Shown here: piece after piece, positions 57,015-64,000 of the stretch | How positions within the stretch are numbered: position 1 is the first letter of the stretch | Layout of the letters: every line of letters begins with the position of its first letter | Source: Williamsia sp. 1135 | Lineage (GTDB): Bacteria; Actinomycetota; Actinomycetes; Mycobacteriales; Mycobacteriaceae | Length of the DNA stretch: 64,000 nt | Assembly: GCF_002095395.1 (NCBI RefSeq) | Contig: NZ_MJEI01000107.1 | Location: 1 to 64,000, forward strand | Direction of reading: 5' to 3' | Made by a program: the position numbers and the translations under genes | Notes under the pieces: model-generated | The model's input: only the letters and a program-made list of their open reading frames with translations | What the model was told of the DNA's origin: nothing | Database searches by the model: none

Positions 57015-58007
57015 ATGGCGACATTGTGGGCGGTCAGTGACCTGCATGTCGCGCACCGCGGCAACGAGTCGGTCATCGATCGCATCCACCCGTCGGACGA
57101 GGGTGACTGGCTGATCGTCGCCGGTGACGTGAGCGAGCGGACCGACGACATCTCGGACACCTTGCGCCGCCTCAAGGCGCGCTTCCACACCGTGATCTGG
57201 ACGCCGGGCAACCATGAGCTCTACACCACCGCCAAGGATCCGATGCAGATCTTCGGCGTCGCGCGCTACGACTATCTCGTGCAGATGTGTCGCGACCTAG
57301 GTGTGGTCACGCCGGAGGACATCTACCCGTTGTTCGATGCCGGCGACGGCTCGCAGCCGGTTCGGGTGGTGCCCATGTTCCTGTTGTACGACTACACCTT
57401 TCGGCCAAAAGGGACCGCCAACAAGCTGCAGGCCCTCGCAGTTGCCCGAGAGAACAACGTGGTTGCGACCGACGAGTTCTTGTTGTCGCCGGAGCCGTTC
57501 CAGACCCGCGACGCGTGGAGCCGCGCCCGGATCGAGCAGACTCGTAAGCGGCTGGACCAGCTCGACCCAGCCGAGCCCAAGGTGCTGATCAACCACTGGC
57601 CGCTGCGCCGGGAACCTACGGACACGCTGATGTATCCCGAGTTCGCCCTGTGGTGCGGCAGTGAACTCACCCACGACTGGCATCAGCGCTACAACGCCTC
57701 GTGCTGCGTCTACGGGCACCTGCACATCCCGCGGACCACCTGGTACGACGACATCCGGTTCGAGGAGGTGTCGGTGGGCTACCCGCGCGAATGGAGCCGT
57801 CGCGGTCTACCCGACCCGTTGCTCCGCAAGATCGCGCCGGACGACGGACTCCGTCCCGAACATCTTCCGGAGCACGGTGCGCGGTTCGAGTTGCCGGCCG
57901 ATTACAAAGAACGCGCCGAGGAGTTCGCCCAGAAACTGGCAAAGAAGCGCGAGGACACGAGAGCCCGCCGCGCGGAGCGGGAACAGAAGCGAGACGGGAC
58001 GCCATGA
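57015..58007 (+). CDS. Calcineurin-like metallophosphoesterase
   Basis: Metallophosphoesterase of 330 aa (Rv2795c type). Motifs: SDLHVAH near the start, VAGDVSER, TPGNHELY, NHWPLR and the C-terminal YGHLHIPR, which together form the two-metal site. The last 40 residues are a charged helix (KERAEEFAQKLAKKREDTRARR). I chose ATG 57015 over an open frame from 56928. Substrate unknown. It overlaps pptT by four bases, as in mycobacteria. Confidence 0.92.
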   Translation: MATLWAVSDLHVAHRGNESVIDRIHPSDEGDWLIVAGDVSERTDDISDTLRRLKARFHTVIWTPGNHELYTTAKDPMQIFGVARYDYLVQMCRDLGVVTPEDIYPLFDAGDGSQPVRVVPMFLLYDYTFRPKGTANKLQALAVARENNVVATDEFLLSPEPFQTRDAWSRARIEQTRKRLDQLDPAEPKVLINHWPLRREPTDTLMYPEFALWCGSELTHDWHQRYNASCCVYGHLHIPRTTWYDDIRFEEVSVGYPREWSRRGLPDPLLRKIAPDDGLRPEHLPEHGARFELPADYKERAEEFAQKLAKKREDTRARRAEREQKRDGTP

Positions 58008-58657
58008 TCGAGAAGCTGTTGCCCAACGGGGTCGCAGTGGCCGAATCCTTCGGTGAGATGCCCGATGTCGCGCCGCTCGCAGCCGAGGCCGGTCTCATCG
58101 CCAGAGCGGTGGACAAGCGCCGCAAGGAGTTCGTCACCACTCGGAACTGTGCACGAGAGGCCCTGGGTCAGTTGGGTATCGATCCGGTGCCCATCATGCG
58201 TGGCGAGAGGGGAGAGCCGCTCTGGCCGCGGCAGGTGGTCGGGAGCCTCACCCACTGCGACGGTTACCGTGCCGCCATAGCGGGCTACACGATGCAGGTG
58301 CGTTCGCTCGGTATGGATGCGGAACCGCACGGCCCGTTGCCCGAAGGGGTGCTCGAGCACGTCAGCGTCGAACCCGAACGACAGGTCCTCGCCGCCCGCG
58401 GCGACGATCTGCATTGGGACCGGTTGCTGTTCTGCGCCAAGGAGGCGACCTACAAGGCGTGGTTCCCGCTGACCAAGCGCTGGCTGGGTTTCGAGGATGC
58501 ACACATCACCTTCGAGCGGACCGACGAATTCGCGGGCACCTTCCGCACCGAACTACTCGTCGACGGCACCACTGTCGACGGCGGAGACCCGCTGCTCGGC
58601 TTCGACGGTCGGTGGCTGATCGACTCGGGGCTGGTCATCGCCGTGATCGCACTATGA
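58004..58657 (+). CDS. pptT: 4'-phosphopantetheinyl transferase, Sfp type
   Basis: Loads phosphopantetheine onto carrier proteins of polyketide, mycolate and siderophore pathways. Magnesium motifs GMDAEPHGPLPEGV and FCAKEATYKAWFP are intact, with RKEFVTTRNCAREAL upstream. Length is 217 aa. ATG 58004 overlaps the phosphoesterase stop and its own stop overlaps truB, so three genes form a tight unit. In M. tuberculosis pptT (Rv2794c) is essential. Confidence 0.95.
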   Translation: MIEKLLPNGVAVAESFGEMPDVAPLAAEAGLIARAVDKRRKEFVTTRNCAREALGQLGIDPVPIMRGERGEPLWPRQVVGSLTHCDGYRAAIAGYTMQVRSLGMDAEPHGPLPEGVLEHVSVEPERQVLAARGDDLHWDRLLFCAKEATYKAWFPLTKRWLGFEDAHITFERTDEFAGTFRTELLVDGTTVDGGDPLLGFDGRWLIDSGLVIAVIAL

Positions 58658-59613
58658 CCGCGCCGCGGTCGGGACTCGACGGCGCGGGCCTGCTGATCAT
58701 CGACAAGGAGCAGGGTGTCACCAGTCACGACGTCGTTGCCTCGTGCCGAAAGCTGCTGAAGACGAGGAAGGTCGGGCATGCGGGGACCCTCGACCCCATG
58801 GCGACCGGTGTACTGGTCCTAGGGGTCGAACGCGCCACCAAGATGCTCGGGTTGTTGTCCCTGACGACAAAGGCCTACGTGGCGACGATCCGCCTCGGTG
58901 CAGACACCGACACCGACGATGCCGAGGGAGCCATTCTCACCCGTACGGACACCGCAACCCTGGATCCGGCCCGCATTGCGGCAGAGGTTCAAGCTCTGAC
59001 CGGGAACATCAGTCAGGTCCCGGCGCGGGTCAGTGCTATCAAAGTCGACGGCAAACGGGCCCACGCGCTCGCCCGGGACGGCGCGGACTTCGAACTGAAG
59101 GCCCGGCCGGTCACGGTGTCCCGGTTCGAGGTCGGCGCGACCACGGTGACGCCGTGGGAGGCCGGTACCGAGGGTGTTTTCACCGATATCCCGGGCGCCG
59201 GAGGCGTCTTCACCGATGTAGAGGTCGAGGTGGACTGCTCGGCAGGAACCTACATCCGGTCTCTTGCCCGCGATCTGGGTGCGGCGCTCGGCGTGGGCGG
59301 ACATCTGATCGCGTTGCGGCGCACCAGGGTCGGGCCGTTCACGCTGGCCGAGGCCCGAACTCTCACCGAGCTGGCCGACGATCCGGCGGTGAGTCTCGGC
59401 ATCGACGACGCCGCGCAGTTCGCATTCTCCCATCGCAACATCAGTGCGGACGAGGCGGAATCGATCAGCCAGGGTCGCTGGCTCGAACCGATCGGGATGG
59501 CAGGGACGTATGCCGCCATCGATCCGGACGGTCACACGATCGCACTGCTCCAGGAGAAGGGCAGGCGGGCGAGTTCGGTGATGGTGGTGCGGCCGGCGAC
59601 GCTGCGTCAGTGA
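58654..59613 (+). CDS. truB: tRNA pseudouridine-55 synthase TruB
   Basis: Makes pseudouridine 55 in the T loop of tRNAs. Catalytic Asp47 lies in GHAGTLDPMATG. KAYVATIRLG, QVPARVSAIKVDGKRAH and SAGTYIRSLARDLG follow. The C-terminal PUA-like domain is present. Length is 319 aa. Between about residues 168 and 188 there is a small internal duplication (GVFTD repeated). ATG 58654 overlaps pptT. Confidence 0.96.
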   Translation: MTAPRSGLDGAGLLIIDKEQGVTSHDVVASCRKLLKTRKVGHAGTLDPMATGVLVLGVERATKMLGLLSLTTKAYVATIRLGADTDTDDAEGAILTRTDTATLDPARIAAEVQALTGNISQVPARVSAIKVDGKRAHALARDGADFELKARPVTVSRFEVGATTVTPWEAGTEGVFTDIPGAGGVFTDVEVEVDCSAGTYIRSLARDLGAALGVGGHLIALRRTRVGPFTLAEARTLTELADDPAVSLGIDDAAQFAFSHRNISADEAESISQGRWLEPIGMAGTYAAIDPDGHTIALLQEKGRRASSVMVVRPATLRQ

Positions 59614-59625
59614 TCGCCGGCGCGA

Positions 59626-60375
59626 TCAGGCGGGCACCAGCCAGATGGCCTGAGCCGCGATGTCGCCCAGGTCGATCGGGGTTCCGCCGTCGATACAGAT
59701 CTCGATCGTGCCCGCGAACGGTCGCCGTTCACGGACCACGATCGTGCGGTCGAGCGCGATGCCGACCGAGTCGAAGTACCGCAGCATCTCCGGGTCCGAG
59801 TCCGCGATCCGCGCGACGGTGCCGCTGACGCCGGCATCGAGATCGGCGAGCACCTTTGCCTGCGGGGAGGGTACGGAACCGTCCAGAGCCGGAATGGGAT
59901 CGCCGTGGGGATCGCGGGTCGGGTGGTCGAGTTTCGCGTCCAGCCTCGACAGGAAACGGTCGGAGACGGCGTGTTCGAGCACCTCCGCCTCGTCGTGCAC
60001 CTCGTCCCACCCGTAGCCGAGTTCCCGGACGAGAAACGTCTCGAGCAGACGGTGCCTGCGAACCATGAGGACCGCGGCCATCCGGCCCGTCTCGGTCAGC
60101 GTGATGGACCCATAACGCTCGTGAACGACAAGATCCTGGTCGGCGAGCTTACGGATGGCCTCCGAAGCCGTCGACGGTGACACTCCGAGCCTCTCGGCGA
60201 GCATCTTGGTGGTGATCTTCTCCGGCTTCCATTCTTGTCCGGTCCAGATCACCTTCAGGTAATCCTGGGTCACCGAGGACAGTTCGGCCAGTGCCTTCAA
60301 GTCGGCGGTGTCGACTGTTGGCGAGGAAGCGTCTGTTCCCTTCCCGGCGTCCGAGGGGGCGTCTGATGGCGGCAC
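59626..60375 (-). CDS. mntR: DtxR-family metal-dependent regulator MntR/SirR
   Basis: Metal-responsive repressor of 249 aa (Rv2788 position). The N-terminal winged HTH includes ITTKMLAERLGVSPSTASEAIRKL. The metal-binding and dimerisation domain has HRLLETFLVRELGYGWDEVHDEAEVLEHAVS, with the His and Glu ligands in place. An SH3-like FeoA domain ends the protein. A 30-residue N-terminal extension is unusual in length. Manganese is the expected metal from mycobacterial relatives. It lies convergent to truB and divergent from ribF. Confidence 0.92.
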   Translation of the reverse strand: MPPSDAPSDAGKGTDASSPTVDTADLKALAELSSVTQDYLKVIWTGQEWKPEKITTKMLAERLGVSPSTASEAIRKLADQDLVVHERYGSITLTETGRMAAVLMVRRHRLLETFLVRELGYGWDEVHDEAEVLEHAVSDRFLSRLDAKLDHPTRDPHGDPIPALDGSVPSPQAKVLADLDAGVSGTVARIADSDPEMLRYFDSVGIALDRTIVVRERRPFAGTIEICIDGGTPIDLGDIAAQAIWLVPA

Positions 60376-60381
60376 CCTTCG

Positions 60382-60387
60382 AGCTTA
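60382..60387 (-). promoter_or_regulatory. Candidate -10 (TAAGCT) for leaderless mntR
   Basis: On the minus strand TAAGCT ends 6 nt before the GTG start at 60375; no Shine-Dalgarno sequence is visible. Confidence 0.45.
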
Positions 60388-60505
60388 GGGCTCGGGCGCT
60401 CAGGAGTGGGGATTGGGCGCGCTGAGAAACGGGCCGGCAACGATGATGGGCGCGGCCCGGGTAATGCTCCGGTGCGGCAGTGTCGCGGCCGCCAGGGTGG
60501 GGTCG

Positions 60506-60511
60506 TAGGCT
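60506..60511 (+). promoter_or_regulatory. Candidate -10 (TAGGCT) for leaderless ribF
   Basis: TAGGCT ends 7 nt before the GTG at 60519. It is the same hexamer seen at map and the epoxide-hydrolase-like gene. Confidence 0.5.
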
Positions 60512-60518
60512 TACCGGT

Positions 60519-61475
60519 GTGTTGCGTTGGCGAGGGCTAGACGATATACCCGCGGACTGGGGCAGATGCGTGGTCACGATCGGCGTTTTCGACGGCGTTC
60601 ACCGGGGCCACGCCCAACTGATCACGACGGCCACGAAGGCGGCGACCGAGCGCGGGGTCCCGGCAGTCCTGATGACGTTCGATCCACACCCTGCGGAAGT
60701 GGTGCGTCCGGGCACCCACCCACCGCAGCTCTCCACCTTGACCCGGCGGGCCGAATTGGCCGAGGAGCTGGGTATCGATGTCTTCTGCGTCATGCCTTTC
60801 ACCGCGGTACTGGCGGCGCAGAGTCCGAAAGATTTCGCTCACGAGGTGCTGGTGGAGCGCCTACATGCGCAAGAGGTGGTCGTCGGCGACAACTTCACCT
60901 TCGGTAAGAAGGCCGCCGGGGACGTCGGGGTCCTGCGGACTCTCGGCGAAAAGTTCGGGTTCGGGGTCCAGGCGGTTTCGCTGCTCGCTGAACACGCTGT
61001 GACCTTCTCGTCCACCTACATCCGATCCTGCGTGGACGCCGGAGACGTCGCAGCGGCAACAGAAGCGCTGGGTCGGCCACACCGTGTCGAGGGTGTCGTC
61101 GTGCGCGGGGACGGTCGAGGACGGGAACTGGGTTTCCCGACCGCGAACGTCGCGCCGCCGATGTATTCGGCGATCCCCGCCGACGGGGTCTACGCCGCCT
61201 GGTTCACCGTGCTGGGCCCGGGGCCGGTGGTCGGCCAGGTCGAGCCGGGGGAGAGCTACCGCGCCGCGGTGTCCGTCGGGACGAATCCGACATTCTCGGG
61301 GCGGACGAGGACCGTCGAGGCGTTCATCCTCGACACGAAGGCCGACCTCTACGGCCAGCACGTGGCGGTCGATTTTGTCGCGCGTATCCGTGCGCAGGAA
61401 AAATACGATTCGGTTCAGGTGCTCATCGATCACATCGCGGCAGATGTCGAGGAGATCCGGAAGTTGTTGCCCTAG
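60519..61475 (+). CDS. ribF: Bifunctional riboflavin kinase/FAD synthetase
   Basis: Converts riboflavin to FMN and then FAD. The N-terminal adenylyltransferase domain has TIGVFDGVHRGHAQLI, TFDPHPAEV and YIRSCVDAGD. The C-terminal flavokinase domain has RGRELGFPTANV and GTNPTFSG, then RAQEKYDSVQVLIDHI. GTG 60519 gives 318 aa, starting VLRWRGLDDIP. The upstream frame from 60480 has no support. rpsO follows. Confidence 0.97.
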   Translation: MLRWRGLDDIPADWGRCVVTIGVFDGVHRGHAQLITTATKAATERGVPAVLMTFDPHPAEVVRPGTHPPQLSTLTRRAELAEELGIDVFCVMPFTAVLAAQSPKDFAHEVLVERLHAQEVVVGDNFTFGKKAAGDVGVLRTLGEKFGFGVQAVSLLAEHAVTFSSTYIRSCVDAGDVAAATEALGRPHRVEGVVVRGDGRGRELGFPTANVAPPMYSAIPADGVYAAWFTVLGPGPVVGQVEPGESYRAAVSVGTNPTFSGRTRTVEAFILDTKADLYGQHVAVDFVARIRAQEKYDSVQVLIDHIAADVEEIRKLLP

Positions 61476-61661
61476 AGTCTGTCTCGCGATCAGTGCGGTC
61501 GGTTGCCGGGCGATTTGGCCGCATGGTCGGTGCGGCTGTATTGTTGCCCGTTGGTGTGCGCTGCGGTTCGCGGTGGCCGCACCTGGAGAACTTCGGTGGT
61601 GGGCAAATATCGCCCGGTTCTCTCACACATACGTACGCGATCATCATCACCAGGAGTTTTT

Positions 61662-61931
61662 GTGGCACTGACCGTTGAAGAGAAGAAGACCATCCTGGCC
61701 GAATACGGCCTGCACGAGACCGACACCGGATCTCCTGAAGCTCAGGTCGCGATGCTGACCAAGCGCATCGTCGATCTCACCGAGCACCTCAAGAAGCACA
61801 AGCACGACCACCACAGCCGTCGTGGACTGCTGCTGCTCGTCGGCAAGCGCCGCCGGTTGCTCAAGTACGTGGCCAAGGTCGACGTGCAGCGTTACCGCAC
61901 GCTGATCGAGCGCCTCGGCCTGCGCCGATAG
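61662..61931 (+). CDS. rpsO: 30S ribosomal protein S15
   Basis: Primary rRNA-binding protein of the 30S subunit. The 89-aa length is standard, with [14 protein letters not shown] and [24 protein letters not shown] 61662 is preceded by CAGGAG. The 186-nt leader before it may be where S15 represses its own synthesis, as in other bacteria, but I cannot identify a specific structure. pnp follows after a long spacer. Confidence 0.98.
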   Translation: MALTVEEKKTILAEYGLHETDTGSPEAQVAMLTKRIVDLTEHLKKHKHDHHSRRGLLLLVGKRRRLLKYVAKVDVQRYRTLIERLGLRR

Positions 61932-61954
61932 CTGCGGTCGGGCCCGCCGCGGCG

Positions 61955-62039
61955 GGCTCAAGAACTGGAGCACGGCCCGCTGGGTCGGGCTCAAGAACTG
62001 AAGCATGGCCCGCTCGGTCGGGCTTAAGAAGTGAAGATT
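61955..62039 (+). repeat. Tandem 33-nt repeat between rpsO and pnp
   Basis: A unit beginning GGGCTCAAGAACTGRAGCAY occurs at exact 33-nt spacing twice, followed by a shorter third copy (GGGCTTAAGAAGTGAAG). A half unit (GGGCCCGCCGCGG) precedes them. The array lies in the 371-nt rpsO-pnp spacer, before the terminator. Confidence 0.8.
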
Positions 62040-62044
62040 GACAG

Positions 62045-62081
62045 CGCCGAGGGTATCGAGTGATACCCTCGGCGTGGCTTT
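62045..62081 (+). terminator. Intrinsic terminator between rpsO and pnp
   Basis: CGCCGAGGGTATC (62045-62057) and GATACCCTCGGCG (62062-62074) form a perfect 13-bp stem with a GAGT loop, followed by TGGCTTTTG. It would end rpsO transcripts; as an RNase-cleavable stem in pnp mRNA it could also take part in PNPase autoregulation. Confidence 0.85.
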
Positions 62082-62256
62082 TGTGCAAGGAGAATGTTCG
62101 TCCGTGCGCCCGCACTGGTGAGCGGTCTTCGGTAGTGGCTCCCGGAACGCAGATCGGCGTCCGGCAGCTTCGATCGATGGCCGTCACCCTCGGCGCCGAC
62201 AGATGTCCTCCCTCGCTCAGGGCCTACTCGCGTGTGTTTGCCCGCGAGTCACAGAC

Positions 62257-62282
62257 CGTACGCAGGTCGGACCTGTCGTACG
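62257..62282 (+). promoter_or_regulatory. Hairpin abutting the pnp ribosome binding site
   Basis: CGTACG-CAGGT (62257-62267) pairs with ACCTG-T-CGTACG (62271-62282), leaving a CGG loop and one bulged T. GAGAGG, the pnp ribosome binding site, begins three bases downstream. The location suits translational control of pnp. Confidence 0.5.
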
Positions 62283-62302
62283 ACGAGAGGAAACCCCAAC
62301 AC

Positions 62303-64000
62303 ATGACCGACGTCACCACCACCACAGACGCTGTGGAGTACGACGACGAGATCACCGAAGCAACTGCCATCATCGACAACGGCAGCTTCGGAACCCGCAC
62401 CATCCGCTTCGAGACCGGACGTCTCGCGCAGCAGGCCGCAGGTGCGGTCGTCGCCTATCTGGACGAAGAGACCATGCTGCTCTCGGCCACCAGTGCCGGC
62501 AAGCATCCGAAAGACCACTTCGACTTCTTCCCACTGACCGTGGACGTCGAAGAGCGGATGTACGCCGCGGGCCGCATCCCGGGATCGTTCTTCCGCCGCG
62601 AAGGCCGTCCCTCCACCGATGCGATCCTCACCTGCCGTCTGATCGACCGGCCGTTGCGCCCGTCCTTCGTCGACGGCCTGCGTAACGAGATCCAGGTCGT
62701 CGTCACGATCCTGAGCCTCGATCCCAAGGACCTGTATGACGTGGTGGCCATCAACGCCGCCTCGGCGTCCACCCAGATCGCCGGACTCCCGTTCTCGGGC
62801 CCGGTCGGTGGCGTCCGCGTCGCACTGATTCCGACCGAAGAGAACAAGGCCGGCCAGTGGGTCGCGTTCCCGACCGTCGAACAGCTCGAAGGCGCTGTCT
62901 TCGACATGGTCGTCGCGGGGCGCATCGTCTCCGGCGAAGGCGACACCGCCGACGTCGCGATCATGATGGTCGAGGCCGAGGCCACCGACAACGTGATCGA
63001 GCTCATCGCAGGCGGCGCCCAGGCGCCGACCGAGGCGATCGTGGCCGAGGGCCTCGAGGCCGCCAAGCCGTTCATCGCGCGCCTCTGTGAGGCACAGCAG
63101 AAACTTGCCGCCGAGGCCTCGAAGCCGACCGGTGACTTCCCGCTGTTCCCGCCGTACGGTGATGACGTCTTCGCCGCGGTCGAGACCGCGGGTGCAGCCA
63201 AGCTCTCCGAGATCTTGACCATCCCGGGCAAGAAGGATCGCGACGACAAGACCGACGAGCTCAAGGCCGAGATCCTTGCTCAGCTCGGCGACCAGTTCGA
63301 GGGACGCGAGAAGGAGATCGGCGGGGCGTACCGCTCGCTGACCAAGAAGCTCGTGCGCAAGCGGATCCTCACCGATCACTTCCGGATCGACGGCCGCGGT
63401 GTCACAGATATCCGCTCGCTGTCCGCCGAGGTCGCCGTGATCCCGCGTGCCCACGGCAGCTCGCTGTTCGAGCGTGGCGAGACCCAGATCATGGGCGTCA
63501 CCACCCTCGACATGGTCAAGATGGCCCAGCAGATCGACTCGCTCGGACCCGAGACCAGCAAGCGCTACATGCACCACTACAACTTCCCGCCGTATTCGAC
63601 CGGTGAGACCGGTCGCGTCGGTTCGCCGAAGCGTCGCGAGATCGGGCACGGCGCACTCGCCGAGCGCGCTCTGATGCCTGTGCTGCCGAGCGTGGAAGAG
63701 TTCCCGTACGCGATCCGTCAGGTGTCCGAGGCGCTGAGCTCGAACGGCTCTACCTCGATGGGTTCGGTCTGCGCGTCGACGATGTCGCTGCTGAACGCAG
63801 GTGTGCCACTCAGGGCGCCCGTCGCCGGTATCGCGATGGGGCTGGTCTCCGATGAGATCGACGGCCAGACCCGGTACGTGGCGCTCACGGACATCCTGGG
63901 TGCCGAGGACGCCTTCGGCGACATGGACTTCAAGGTCGCAGGGACCAAGGACTTCGTGACCGCGCTGCAGCTCGACACCAAGCTCGACGGAATCCCGTCG
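62303..64000 (+). CDS. pnp: Polyribonucleotide nucleotidyltransferase (PNPase), 3' end outside window
   Basis: Phosphorolytic 3'-5' exoribonuclease. The ATG at 62303 follows GAGAGG, and the frame is open through the last base, giving 566 residues; about 190 residues with the catalytic end, KH and S1 domains are missing. The first RNase PH core ([22 protein letters not shown]), the all-alpha linker and the start of the second core ([34 protein letters not shown]) are present. The N-terminal DIRSL and FFRREGRP segments are typical. Gene order rpsO-pnp is universal. Confidence 0.97.
   Translation, partial: MTDVTTTTDAVEYDDEITEATAIIDNGSFGTRTIRFETGRLAQQAAGAVVAYLDEETMLLSATSAGKHPKDHFDFFPLTVDVEERMYAAGRIPGSFFRREGRPSTDAILTCRLIDRPLRPSFVDGLRNEIQVVVTILSLDPKDLYDVVAINAASASTQIAGLPFSGPVGGVRVALIPTEENKAGQWVAFPTVEQLEGAVFDMVVAGRIVSGEGDTADVAIMMVEAEATDNVIELIAGGAQAPTEAIVAEGLEAAKPFIARLCEAQQKLAAEASKPTGDFPLFPPYGDDVFAAVETAGAAKLSEILTIPGKKDRDDKTDELKAEILAQLGDQFEGREKEIGGAYRSLTKKLVRKRILTDHFRIDGRGVTDIRSLSAEVAVIPRAHGSSLFERGETQIMGVTTLDMVKMAQQIDSLGPETSKRYMHHYNFPPYSTGETGRVGSPKRREIGHGALAERALMPVLPSVEEFPYAIRQVSEALSSNGSTSMGSVCASTMSLLNAGVPLRAPVAGIAMGLVSDEIDGQTRYVALTDILGAEDAFGDMDFKVAGTKDFVTALQLDTKLDGIPS

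Noticed and set aside
60430-60470. GATGATGGGC before ribF as a third copy of the palindromic element
   Set aside because: Only a short core resembles it; the TGGCGG/CGCCA and AACAAC blocks are missing.
1-64000. tRNA or rRNA genes, CRISPR arrays, prophage
   Set aside because: I saw no cloverleaf with GGTTCGAATCC-type T arm, no rRNA-like stretch, no regularly spaced repeats with unique spacers and no phage gene set. XerC is the chromosomal type, not a phage integrase, by synteny.

Overview
The window looks like chromosomal DNA from a high-GC, mycolic-acid actinobacterium of the order Mycobacteriales. It is most likely Gordonia or a close relative such as Williamsia or Rhodococcus; the genus is inference from overall resemblance. 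Evidence is the long run of genes in the order known from Mycobacterium (yraN-comM-dprA-siderophore protein-xerC, rpsB-tsf-pyrH-frr-cdsA-rlmN, dxr-rip1-ispG, map, mtr-mqo, cobO-cobB-cysG-efpA-proS, rimP-nusA-ylxR-infB-rbfA-nrnA-dinF, pptT-truB-mntR-ribF-rpsO-pnp). A mycothione reductase, frequent GTG starts, many 4-nt ATGA/GTGA overlaps and many apparently leaderless starts agree with this.

Layout. 1-1294: an IS3-family insertion sequence on the minus strand whose left tip is cut by the window edge. 1.4-7.4 kb: nuclease-like YraN, the ComM/YifB ATPase and DprA, a minus-strand SDR oxidoreductase, a siderophore-interacting flavoprotein with an IdeR-like box, and XerC. 7.4-14.1 kb: an M23-like exported protein facing xerC, then translation and lipid genes (rpsB, tsf, pyrH, frr, cdsA) and rlmN. 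14.1-20.8 kb: an ankyrin lipoprotein, a small membrane protein, a PuuE-type deacetylase fused by overlap to dxr, the Rip1 site-2 protease, ispG and a two-domain acetyltransferase. 20.9-25.8 kb: a lipoprotein penicillin-binding protein and a minus-strand heme/siderophore ABC transporter operon. 25.8-41.5 kb: map-cobQ, an epoxide-hydrolase-like protein, mtr plus a lysophospholipase-like gene, mqo, a GNAT, a fused ChlI/ChlD chelatase subunit with cobO-cobB-cysG (corrin synthesis), an EfpA-type exporter and yaaA. 41.6-53 kb: proS, two envelope/ferritin-like genes, then the rimP-nusA-ylxR-infB-DUF503-rbfA-nrnA-dinF run. 53.1-56.9 kb: a large AAA/LuxR regulator followed closely by a DUF2235 hydrolase. 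57-64 kb: metallophosphoesterase-pptT-truB, mntR (minus), ribF, rpsO and the first 566 codons of pnp, which runs off the window.

How the genes connect. Most are housekeeping: ribosome and tRNA function, isoprenoid synthesis (dxr, ispG), phospholipid synthesis (cdsA), carrier-protein activation (pptT) and cobalamin assembly. Iron and metal handling recurs: the siderophore-interacting protein, the heme-type ABC system, MntR and the chelatase.

The most unusual signals are: an abrupt codon-composition change inside comM; two copies of an about 80-nt imperfect palindrome abutting stop codons; short tandem repeats before pyrH, before rbfA and between rpsO and pnp; a perfect operator-like palindrome before the LuxR regulator; and a consistent pattern of TANNNT hexamers 5-7 nt upstream of start codons. 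No rRNA, tRNA, CRISPR array or prophage was seen. I found no clear new multi-gene system; the LuxR/DUF2235 pair is the best accessory candidate.
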